The notes under the pieces were generated by a model, which saw only the letters and a list, made by a program, of their open reading frames with translations, was not told where the DNA came from and did no database searches. The translations under genes were made by a program, and so were the position numbers. Of a stretch of DNA of 55,450 bases, positions 34,656 through 45,660 are shown piece by piece. Source of the DNA: Xanthoparmelia taractica (lineage: Eukaryota; Ascomycota; Lecanoromycetes; Lecanorales; Parmeliaceae); the NCBI GenBank assembly GCA_033085395.1, contig JANQBS010000256.1, forward strand, positions 1 through 55,450. Direction: 5' to 3'. Position 1 is the first letter of the stretch; every line of letters starts with the position of its first letter.

Positions 34656-35892
34656 TCGTGAAGCAATGCATTCATCACCATGGTCGTGTGATCTCGACTA
34701 TGTCAGAGTCCGGACTTTGTGAAGACACCCGCCTTGCTTTGCCAAGCAGCTTGTTCAGACCCTGCTCTTAGACACCTGCAACTTAAAGAATGATCAAACT
34801 TTAGGAGGCTGTTGGCAAGGTCGTCATCACGGGTGAACAATGAGCCATTTTACGGGCCATGAGCATTTGGAACTTTAGACGATGGTAAGTCAGAGATCGA
34901 CCTCTTCCGCCTTGGACTGAGGTCAGCTACCGAAGTTAAACACTAACCAAGCACGAAGCAGATGGCCTATGAGCAACGCATTCGAACTGTTTCATCTTTC
35001 CTTGATCCAAATTTGGGAAAGTTGCTTTTACTAGGCGCGTCAGCTGCACTGGGGCCCGGACTGATATCCTCTTATATTTCAACGGCCCCAAAAATAATTA
35101 TGGTTGTCTTGGCAGTCATGGTTCCGTAGATGGATTCACAGGTAGGTGGCTTGTAATGCCAGAGGAACCATTCTGCAATGGGGCATGCTCAGGAAGCGTG
35201 ACAGGGTAAGAAAAGAGAAGTAAAAGGCTGGAACGTGGCTGATCAAGAGACCGCGATAGCACCGTGTGGACCGTAGGTTGATACATCATATCCAGCTCCT
35301 ATCCGACCGATGTTGACTCCTGTACGCGGTCGGCTTATAGGCTCCGTGTCATGCCAAATTACTAGTAAAGCTGGAGCATTGGATAAGAAGGCTGGCTACG
35401 AAAGCCTCGAAAAGCTCAACCCAGACCCAACGATGGAGAGGAACTCTTGACTCTCGAGACCCTTGGATATATAGCGCTACATTCACAACGGCTTTCTGAA
35501 AGAGCTGACAGTAAGATGGACCATTTACGAGCATAAGACGGACATAGATAACCTAACTCGGCAGACATATGAATACCATAGATTCCTTCGCAATTCTTTC
35601 GCTTTCTTGCGTACATAGCTGCCTCGTCATTATCGACCACTGCGCGTCTCGTTGCGAATTGCTCGCAGTTCATGCTTTGTGGCTCCCAAAAAGAAGTCCT
35701 CGTCCATCCTCCCGAAAGTAGAAGAGTAAGCCTGCATGATGATCCAAACGCCCAGCACCTCAAAGACCAAGGGAGCCCGACCTCCGACTCCTGAAACAGA
35801 AAGACGACCGCCTTGTTCATCCGAAGCGTAATTCTATAAGCTGGAACGCACGTATCGTACGCGATATATATATCAAGTAAGACAGTAGGAGA
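34656..35892. other. Intergenic, 1.24 kb, holding a possible small membrane-protein gene
   Basis: Lies between convergent RRP36 and the disordered-protein gene. It contains the small ORF described separately at 34962-35129. An ATG-started frame of 134 codons on the minus strand (35416-35820) has Cys/Trp/Ser-rich composition and no recognisable domain. Confidence 0.4.
34962..35129 (+). CDS. Possible small hydrophobic protein, 55 residues, behind a 5' intron
   Basis: ATG follows directly after a good acceptor (branch CACTAACC, AAGCAG). An upstream donor ATG|GTAAGTC at about 34886 gives a roughly 76-nt intron. The peptide begins polar (MAYEQRIRTVSSFLDPNLGK), followed by about 35 hydrophobic residues containing LLLLGASAALGPGL and IIMVVLAVMVP, which could form one or two membrane helices. 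I do not recognise it. Support is the splice pair plus the hydrophobic pattern; conservation was not testable. Confidence 0.35.
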   Translation: MAYEQRIRTVSSFLDPNLGKLLLLGASAALGPGLISSYISTAPKIIMVVLAVMVP

Positions 35893-37357
35893 TCAAGAAT
35901 GGAACAAATCCCAGGCCCTTGCACACAGACCCAGAAATTCATCCTTCTTCTTCCGTTGCGTTTCTGGGCTGTCTATGCCCAGTCCGAATGGCCCACGTTT
36001 TGGCTCGGGCCCACTCCCAAGTGGTGGTGTGCCCATATCCCGTTCGTATTCTGCTCGACCCCGTCTCCGGCCATGGCCACTTCGGCTGGACTCGTCATTG
36101 ATGAGATTGATCGAAGGCTTGCCCGGTGTCGCACCATGATTGGATGGAGGAGAAGGAGGCGTAGGTGGCTGGTGGCCGGTGTAGTGGACAATCTTCGGAA
36201 GCAGATCCTCTCTGCCACCAGCCATCTCCGCTACTGCCTCTTCTGCCGACCGGTAATCTCGAGCTCGACTAGATGGAGGCGGATGCGATGACGGTGGCGG
36301 GAGGCCAGGAGAGGGGAAGGTAGGGCGGTGGTTTGAATGAGAAGAATTTGAGTTTGAGTTGGATTGGTAGTGGCCTTCTCTCCTGTGCATACCAAGACCA
36401 TCGCCAGCGAAAACATCCGAGATCGGCGGTAGTCTGTTGTTCGTTTGAGTTGCGGGTACGTGATGAATGTGAGAGGTGTTGGAGAGATTGGAGGGTTGGT
36501 TCGCAATGTGTCGAGTCATAGGGTGCTGATGCCTGCCGGTAAAGCTTTGATGGAGAGGTGCCGATTGGATGACCCTTTCATTAGCGAATTGTTCATGCGA
36601 CGGCGGGACTATGGACAAGCCATTGGGCGGCCTCTTCTTTGACGTCGAAGGTGTCTTTAAGCCTCCACCAAAGGGATTATCCGATGTGCTCCTTCCATCC
36701 GGATCTGTAGGCTTGGCGGTTTTCTGTAATCGTGATTCGATGATATGCCTTTGTTGATCTCGAACGGATATGCTTCTCTGCAGTTGTTGCTGCATGGTAG
36801 GATCCTGGGTCTGGAAACCGGGTGACAGGCAAGCTAGTCCGACATCAACCATGGCCAAACCTCCGCTCTCTCTTGCTGTCAAGGGCGCAGACGGCCTCGA
36901 CGACATGACAGTCTGGCTTTGGGAAGTACTTGAAGACAAGTCCAGTTTCCTTGGCCTGTGTCTGGAGGCAGCGGGCACTTCTGGCGATGAAGGTGGCTCC
37001 TTCTTCACAATAATCTTGGGCGGCCCATGCCTTGCGCTGTACATGGTGTGAGAAGGACGATGGTACATTGGTCGCAACAGCATGGTGTAGATTGGTAAAA
37101 CAGACGAGAAAGACAACTTACGAGTTGGGTGAACGTTTCCCCTCCGGGGTAGCTTTCTGCTTTGCCGCAGCTTCACTAAGCACAACGGGCGCGTTGGGCG
37201 ACGTGGTTCGGGAGGCGGCTGACGCAGACCTGCGCTCGGCTGAAGCAGGAGTGTGTGTGGTAGGAGCGAGGGTTGGAAAGCTGGACTGGGGGCTCGAGCC
37301 AGGTTCGGATGGAGGCGGAGCGAGCGGCGCTGGGACAGATGCGACAGCTGTAGACAT
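35893..37357 (-). CDS. Conserved disordered ascomycete protein, function unknown
   Basis: Exons 37357-37122 and 37036-35893, 459 residues; intron 85 nt. It starts MSTAVASVPAPLAPPPSEPG and is almost wholly low-complexity (Pro/Ser/Thr/His), with islands that look constrained: ARHGPPKIIVKKEPPSSPEV near the splice junction, LACLSPGFQTQDP, RDQQRHIIESRLQKTAK, DNPFGGGLKTP, and the C-terminus KKKDEFLGLCARAWDLFHS. IVKKEP resembles a SUMO-acceptor consensus (PsiKxE). No enzymatic domain or DNA-binding fold is visible. A regulatory or scaffolding role is guesswork. The poly-His/Asn/Ser tract around residue 270 may vary in length between strains. Confidence 0.75.
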
Positions 37358-38066
37358 GGCGAAGGTTGTGGAAGGATGGTAAGACGGCGACAGCAGGTGG
37401 TGGCTAACAGGATACAAATGTCAAACACGAGCGAGAGGCGCAAGAGACGAGATTCGCGCTTCAAAGATCGCTTGAGAATGCGACGCTTAGCGGAAGGAAG
37501 GAAAAGGAGTGCAGCGAGCAAAGGGGAGAGATGGAGATGCAGGCAGGATGGTAAGAGCAGCAGGGGGCTCTTTTGGTTGGTTTGAGGGTGAGGGTGAGGT
37601 TGAGGGGCAGCTTTGCACGATGATAAAGTGGTCAAGGGTGTCTTGAGGATTTGGAAGGTAAGGTAGGTGGTAGGAGAAAATTAAGGTCGATAGGTTCTGG
37701 GAGGGGTGGTGTTCTTTTTTTTTTTGCGTTTTGGCTGGGCCCTGTAAGATAATACTGTCTAAGGTAATGCGTAACGTGTTTGAAACGAGGTTTCGGTTGC
37801 AGTTCAAGGATGATAGAGTATCCTATTGGTTTCACAGGAGGCGAGACTATTGAGATAATTAATGTAGGGTGCCCAAGGTAAGGTATAGTAGTATGGGATA
37901 ATAATTAATATGTTTTGATTTTCAATTACATTACTATTCCCTTGTACAAGCAATAAATATTATTATTATTATCATCCCTCGCTCACTTTTGGGTACGGAC
38001 AGAATAAAAATAATAATAATAATGTTACCTTCTCTAGATCCTTCCTACCCGCTGGACCTTTCAACA

Positions 38067-38107
<41 letters not shown>

Positions 38108-38700
38108 CATCATCATTATTATCATTATTATCATTATTATCATTATTATCATTATCGTTATTGTTTTCATTTGTTCGGTATTGTTCTGTTACCAGGTAAT
38201 TGGGCGCTCATGTATATTTATCTGTCTAAGACTAGGGAAAGCCGAGACCCATAAGGATGAGTGCACCAAATTTGCGCCTTGATTGTGGTGATGGGCATTG
38301 GGCAGGCATCCTTCTCTACAAGTGCCGAAACAGCTGAGAGGCTTCTGATATTTGCTCACAGTAAGAGTCGGCCATCCTACTTCTTCTTGGGTCATTGATT
38401 ACCGCTCTTGACCGTCTTATCCTTGCTCTTGCTGGGTAATTTTCTGGTTTCTTTCTATGATCCGCCAACAAAAAGAGACGATCCAAGTGACGTGCCTGGA
38501 AATACCTGGCTGCCACAATCATTCGATTCATTCATTCACAGGCTGTCGCTCACTCCGCGTCGAAGCGAAACATCACCAAATGGAGAAGTAACCGACGACA
38601 AATAATAATGTCTGTGCCAATATCTTTCAATGACGATTGGACATGCAAAATCAACAGGTAAGAAGGTGGAATATCCAAATCATACCATGCGATATCTCAA
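37358..38700. promoter_or_regulatory. Upstream region of the disordered-protein gene, ending at the AT-rich border
   Basis: 1.3 kb without a supported gene. It includes pyrimidine/purine tracts (37550-37740), an ATT microsatellite, and ends where composition drops sharply into RIP-type DNA at about 38,700. Open frames of 60-110 codons here have no recognisable features; one is a poly-isoleucine artefact of the microsatellite. Confidence 0.5.
38066..38160 (+). repeat. (ATT)n / (ATTATC)n microsatellite
   Basis: About 14 ATT units followed by mixed ATC and ATT units, about 95 bp. Length is likely to vary between isolates. Confidence 0.95.
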
Positions 38701-41409
38701 ACCTTCATCGAAAGTGTAAAAAAATTCAAAAAATCCGACTTTTTTCTAGGTAAAATCATAATCGACTGGATTACTAAGCCTATAATTATAATCCGAATTT
38801 TACTAGATTAAAAAATCGATAAAAAATCGATTTTTTCTATTTTTAGAAATTTTCTAGATTATTAAATAATATTACTATTATTAGTATAAATCTAGATTAT
38901 TTCTATTTATAGTAATAATTTTCTATAAATAAACTACTTATTATTAAAAAAAGCTTATAGTATAAGTATTATTAGTTAAATATTATATATTATTATTTAT
39001 TAATAATATAAAAGACTCTCGAATCTTATAGAATCTCGTAGAATTTATTAAATATTCTAGAATTTTAAATAGTAATCTTAAATTACTAACTAGAAATTAA
39101 TAATATAAATAATATTCTAAAATACTTTATTAATAATATTAATTATTAATTATAAGTTATTAATTAGAATAGAATATAGAAAAACGCTCGTTTTAATAGT
39201 GTTAGGCTATACGAAGTCATATAAGTACCTGTGGGTGCGCCGTATAAGCTTCATATGGGTTCAAAAAGAGCGTGCGCCTTCTATGAAGCGCGGCACCCGA
39301 ACCCATAAGTTATATTTTTGATTCTACGTTACAGTTGAAAAGCGTTCTTACAAATAGATAACGAGTCGCGAAGAGTTTAAGAAACTAATATAGCTAGTAT
39401 CTACTAATACTATTGATAACGAGAATATTAACGACGATAATAAAGATAGTAAGAGAGTTAAAGAAGAAAGTAGCGCGTCTAGAGAAGATAAATACGAATT
39501 AGAAAAATAGTCTATAAAGTAATAATAATATTAGAGTATATCTATAAGCGATATAAATATTATCTCTATATAGAAGATTATTATTAATATATTTAAAAGC
39601 GAGAAGATAATATATAATTTTCTTATTATTGTTTAAAAGATATCTTTCGAAGATTTAAATACGTTTATTTAAAATAAATATCGTAGAGACTTTTAATTAT
39701 TAACGATCTATATTAAGTAGCTAGAATATTAAATACTATATATAAAATTTAAAAAAACTATATAGTATCTCGTTAAAATTATATATAAGTTTAGCGATTA
39801 GATCTCTAGTTAATATATAGAGTTAGAGAAACTCTTTCGCGAATTTATCTATAAACTTCTTTATAAATTTAATCGTTTTTATAGCTTCTATATTCTCTAT
39901 AGTAGAGATTAAGAATTTAAAAAGATTAAGATAGATTAAAGTAAAATTAAAGAATAATAAGAGAAGAAATTTATAATAAAAAAGAGAATATTAATAGTCT
40001 TTAAAAGCGACTAATATATACTTATAAAAGAAATTATAATAGTAAATAGATTAGAGAGCGATATTCTAATTTTATAGACTATAATAATAGAAGCGAGAAA
40101 GACTCTAGAGAAGAATCTCGCGTAAATAATATATATATATATAAATTAACGATAATAATAAGAAAATCTTTTTCGATAATAATAATATATATATATATTA
40201 ATATCTTTAATATCGATAATTAGACGAGGATAAAAATAAAGCTTAAGATTAATAATAATAGTCTCTATTCTAGTTTAGAGATTCTTAAGACTTATTAGAT
40301 CTCGAGCGTCGAGCGATTAATAGCTCGAAAATAAAAAAAGAAATACTCTACTCTAATAATTAATATAACTATACTTGAAATAATAGACGACTTAATTAGA
40401 AACTATCTAATAGAAAGAGAAGAAATAAAGAGAATTAAGAAATTTAATAAGATAGTTTTATCTATATAATATTTCTACTATTAAAAATAGAGATATATAT
40501 AGAGAGAATATAGAAATAGAGTTAGCTACGCGAAGTATAGATAGATATATAATTTTCGAGACTATAAGAAGATAGTCTTAAAGATATTAAAAGTATATAT
40601 AGCTTATAGAAGAGTCGAATATATATTATATAAGAGAATATATCTAATAAAGACTAAAGAAATTTAAAGAGCGAAATAAAGAATCGCTAATAAAACTCTA
40701 CTCTATAGAGTCGCTAGAAATACACGTTCGAGTATAAATACTTAACTCGTTTCTATTACTAATTCTTCTAATAATTAAGAACTAGATTAATAATTATCTA
40801 GAATCTTTATTCTAAGAACTTTATAAGATAGTAAAGCTTACAATTCTATAGACTAAATTATTAGAAAGAGCTAAGTTCTTTTAGAATAAAGAATATAATA
40901 AGATTATAAGAAATATAAAAGTTTTAGCTAGACGATATTAATATACTTAAAGCGAATACTTTATAAATAAATAACGAGTAATAATTAAGAGACGCGATAA
41001 GACTCTTAATAAAACTAAGACTCTTTATTTTTATAGAGATATCTATAAGACTACGTAATCGTCTAAAGAAATCTAGAGTCTAGTTAAGTAGATACGTATT
41101 AATAGTATAAATCTACGTCTATTATTTAAGATTATATTATTAAAGTAATTAATAGAGAATTAAATATCTATATTTAAAAAAAAGATTTCGATTTTAAAAG
41201 GGATTTTTTTTTCTTTTTTTTCTTAAATTAATCTAAACGATATATAGAATACTATATACTCTACTTCTATTATAATAGATAATAATTATTAGGCCTAGCG
41301 CTATATGCGCATTAGCGTTAACTACTTATAAGTTTAGAGTTTATTACGAGATCGTTGCGAGATTTATTATCTAAGACCTTGACGAAACCTTAGCGATTAT
41401 ATATCGTTA
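38700..41409. repeat. AT-rich RIP-mutated tract, old mobile-element remnants
   Basis: Strong TpA excess. The plus strand from about 39,330 to 41,200 reads as long stretches broken mostly by TAA/TAG codons that would be CAA/CAG/TGG before RIP, so it is probably a mutated coding sequence; I cannot name the family. A hairpin-like patch that kept more G+C (39,225-39,311) lies just upstream. Confidence 0.6.
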
Positions 41410-41671
41410 CGGGTCGGAAAGGTGTGGTATATTTAATGGTATGGGACCAGTCTTTCGAATATCATATCGAAAGATATAAGATATCCCATACTCCTATTGA
41501 GTTTTTAAATAAATATATTACGTGATATTTTTTTATATTCTAAAAATACGTAAAAAGCTTAAGCGAACGCTTATATAATTATAAAATTCTATAAATAGAT
41601 TAGAAAGATATAATTTTTTAAAAAAAGTTGAAAACGACTATATTCAACAGATACCACACCTTTCCGACCCG
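41410..41671 (+). mobile_element. Complete 262-bp TIR element (MITE-like), TA target duplication
   Basis: Starts CGGGTCGGAAAGGTGTGGTA and ends with its reverse complement; TA at 41408-41409 and 41672-41673. Too short to encode a protein. Internal landmarks shared with the copy at 48032: CCATACTCCTATTGAG, ATTACGTGATAT and AAGCTTAAGCGAACGCTTA (itself partly palindromic). It is less mutated than the surrounding DNA at its ends. Confidence 0.9.
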
Positions 41672-42689
41672 TATATATCGTCTTCGTATATTTTAGAGTT
41701 TTCGTATTTCTTAGAAATTAGTTTTAATAGAACTTAATATATAATAAAGAAATTATTATTATATTAATTATACGTCTCTTATATTAATTAAATCGCTTAT
41801 TAAGCGTTAACGAACTAATTTCTTATAATTTTAATTTCTTTATTTTATAGAGAAAAAGACTTATCGTTATTATAATATTAAACTCTTTATTAAATCGAAA
41901 TAAATATACTTTAAAGCGATATAATTTTAATATTAATTTTTAAGAATATTAAAATAGAAAACTATTATTTAAAATTAAAATAAGAGTTAGCTAAGTTACG
42001 AATACGTAATAACGTATTACGTAATTTAAACTTCTTTATAACTCTTATCGAAGCGATAGCGATTTCGTTTATTATTTTATCTTTAATAAATATTTTAATT
42101 TAAGCGAAAATACTTTATTTTAAAAGAATTTATTCTTATAAAAATAATAATAAAAAGAAATATTTACGTTCATTTCACGAAGTCGAAATTCTATTTTTTA
42201 TAAATCTCGAATATTTATTATTAATTAAGCTAAGATTATCTATTATTATATAATTCTTAAAAGACGATCTTCGTACGTAATAATATAAGTACTTTTAAAT
42301 TTATAGATTAAATAAAATTATTTTTAAGTTTTTTAAATTATTTTTATTCGATTTAATTCTAAATTTAGTAAATTATTATTTATTTATTTATAAAAAGTAA
42401 GAAGCGATAAAGTAATAATAAGATTAAAAGATCTTAATTTTTAAGATCTATTTAGAAAAGTTAAAATTTTATTTATCTTTATTTATAAAGAAGTATTAAA
42501 AAAAAATTTAATTAAGCTACGATTTAAGTTAAAAAATAAGATTCTTAATATTAATAATATTTTTAAGTAAAGAAAAGAAATTCTTATTATACTAATTATA
42601 TAAATAAGTTTTTATAGCGCGCGCGTCTTAATAATAATAATTTAACTTAAAGTAATTAGAAAGATTTAATAAAGATAAGCTTCTAAAAG

Positions 42690-45660
42690 CTCGAATTTCG
42701 AAATTCAATACGACTTCGAAAAATAGCGTTAAGTCTACGCGTATTTAAAAAGAAGATAAGAAATATAAGACTAAGATCGCTAATTATAATATTAAAATAT
42801 CTAATATTTATTAATATTATTAGAAATTAGATTATTTGAAATCGAATTATTTTAATAAAAATAAATTAATTATTATTATTGCGATAATATTAATAAAAAA
42901 TTAATTAACTTTATAAGCGTTTTTAAAGCGAAGTAAGAAAAACGAATAATAAAGATAACTTTTTTTATTATTACGAAGAAGTAAACTAAGTTATATAATA
43001 ATTAAAGATAATTTATTACTCTACTCGATTATAAGACGTATATTAACTTAATTACGTAAAAGTTTATAATTTAATAAAATCTTTAATTATATATTATTAT
43101 CTTATTATAGACGAAAGCGCTTAGCGAGTAAAATATATATTATTATAATATTTATTAGTTAAATTATTAAATAATTAATAATTAAAATTAAGGGCGATAA
43201 TATAATATATTACTTTACGTTATAGATTAAAAAGATCTCGATATCGTGCTAAGTATATTCGCGTTATATTAATTATATATTCTATTTAATTCTATAATAA
43301 TATAATAATAATTTAAGATTAATATTAAAAAACTTTAAATTAAAAAATTAATTAAATTTATTTAGATAATCGAGCGAGAATTAAATATATTTATAAGTAT
43401 ATACGCTACGATAACGCGATATAAATAAAAGAATATTAATAATTTAGAGCTTTTAAGAGAATTATTAAAGTTTAAGAATATTTTTTTTAATAATATAATA
43501 GAAGTCTAATCTATATTTAAATAAAAGAATTATATTATAAAAATAAAAAAGAATAAAGAATTATCTTATAAATCTTTTTATAATTTATTTTAAACTAAGT
43601 TATCGAAGCTAAAATAATATTTTAAGAAGTTACTTTATAAGAATTAAATTCGTTATTTAATTTTCTTCGCTAAAGTTTTTATTCTCTTTATCTTAAAGAA
43701 AAATAATAAATTATATCTAGATTTACGTAAATTATTAAATTTTAATATAATAATAATAAAGAATTAATATTTATTATCTTTAATTTTTAAGATATTAAAT
43801 CGCTTATATAACGTTAAGATTATTTTAAAATTAAATCTTAAAAATATCTTTTAATCTTATAAATATTACGTATATAATATATTTAAATAATATTCTAATC
43901 TATAGCGCTAAGTTAATAAGATATTAATAGTACGTTAAATAAGTGCTTAAGCGATTACGTTAATTCTAGCTATATATTAATCTAAAGAAGTATTAGTTTT
44001 ATATTAAATTAATTAAGTTTCTAGAATTATTATAATTATTAATAATATAATTATAAATTAAGAACGCGTGATAATAATTTAAGAGTAGTTAACGTTATAG
44101 AGCTATCGAGATATATATCTTTTTAGACTTTATAAATTTTTATTAACGCTTTATTTATAAATATTTTATTATTATAGCGTCTTTTAATTAGCTTACTTAA
44201 GAATAATAAGATTAATAAAAAATTAAAATTATTTAAGTAATTAAAAGACGCTAGATTAACTTTCGAGTAATTATATAATACTTTCGCGATTATATTATTT
44301 TTATAATACTATAATTCTTAAAAGAAATTACGCTTAAAGATTAATATCTCTAATTTTAATATAAGAGTTATATTTTTATAATAAAATAATAACGATTATT
44401 AATAACTCGTCGTATTCTTTTCTAAAAAGATAATATTAGCGAAATAAAACTATAAGACTTACGATTAAGAATTACTTATTATTATTATAGTAATAAAGTA
44501 ATAGCGTTATTATTTAAAAGATAATAATTATTATATTAAGATTTAAATAGATTATAATAATCTTAAGAGTTTTATAAAATAAAAAAAAACTTAATTCTAA
44601 ATAGACTTATTAAGCGTTAAAGTTAATTATTTATAACTTAGAGATTTTTTATTAAGTAGAAAATTTTAATTTTATAAATATATCGTAAAGATTAGATTAT
44701 AAAGATTTATTATTATTAAATATTAAGTTATTAGTTATATTTTAAAATAAATTTATTCTTTAAATTAGCGATAAGCTATTATAAAGAGATAAAGAAATAA
44801 TTATAATAATAGCGTTTACGTTATAAGTTATAAATATTTAAATAATTATTTTAAAAAGAAAGATTAAGATTATATTTAAAATTATATATAACGATTTATA
44901 AAGATTAATGAAAACGCTAATTCGAGAGCTATAATCTTATAATAATTAAGTAAACTCTTTTCGAGTTAATGTAAATACGTTTATAAAGCGATATTATACT
45001 CGTAATTAAATATAAGTTTTAAATTTTAAAAGATTATTATAAAATAATAATCTTCTTTATATATTTAAAGATAATACTTTATAGAAAGAACTTATTAGTA
45101 AATATTATAATAATTCTTTAATAGAATACTTTAACGCTACGAAGATATATAAGCTTTTTACTTGAAAATATTATTAAAATAAAAGTCTTGAAAAAGTTAT
45201 TATTTATATTAAGATTTATAATATATGTTAATATAATAAGACGTCGCGCTATTAATTTTATAATAAATTAATCTTACTTCTTATTATTATTAAATTATTA
45301 AAAAAAACTCTATAGATTTTATTACGAGCTTACTTTTAAGTAAGCTTAAGAGCGTTATTTATAACGCTCTTCTAATTATAATAAATCGATTTATAAAAAT
45401 AATTAAAATCGACGTCGCTAAGCTAGCGAAAGTATTTTATATTAAAATTATTTATCGCTACAAAATATCTAATAATATTATTAGCGATAGAGATTTAATA
45501 TTAATTAGCGATAGAGATTTAATATTAATTAGCGAATTTTAATTAACGATCTATTATTATTTAAAGATAAAGTATTATTTAAATATTATTTTTTATTCTT
45601 AAATTAATAATTAAATTAAGCGTTAAATTACATATTAAAATATTATTTACGCGTGTTTAC
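42690..45660 (+). pseudogene. RIP-degraded Ty3/gypsy retrotransposon gag-pol relic
   Basis: Read in shifting plus-strand frames, with many stops from RIP. A CCHC knuckle relic is at about 42,800-42,855. Reverse transcriptase begins near 43,720 (DLRKLLNFN ... NRLYNVKI), the thumb/connection and RNase H (VVFFSKKIILAKQNY, IDYNNLKSF) at about 44,100-44,600, the integrase zinc-binding domain (about 45,090-45,300) and the integrase core to about 45,655. The order PR-RT-RH-IN is Ty3/gypsy. Two catalytic acids of the integrase have become Asn and Lys, and the RT palm with its YxDD motif appears deleted. Flanking LTRs were not identified, so limits are approximate. Confidence 0.85.
45483..45530 (+). 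repeat. 24-bp tandem duplication inside the integrase relic
   Basis: The unit AGCGATAGAGATTTAATATT plus AATT occurs twice in tandem and keeps frame. It repeats the eight codons around the second catalytic Asp of the integrase (SDRDLILI). Confidence 0.9.

Noticed and set aside
35416..35820. 134-codon minus-strand open frame with ATG
   Set aside because: Cys/Trp/Ser-rich, no splice or domain support, and located in the 3' region of convergent genes; kept only as a remark.
37989..38282. 97-codon frame with a long isoleucine run
   Set aside because: Direct product of translating the ATT microsatellite.
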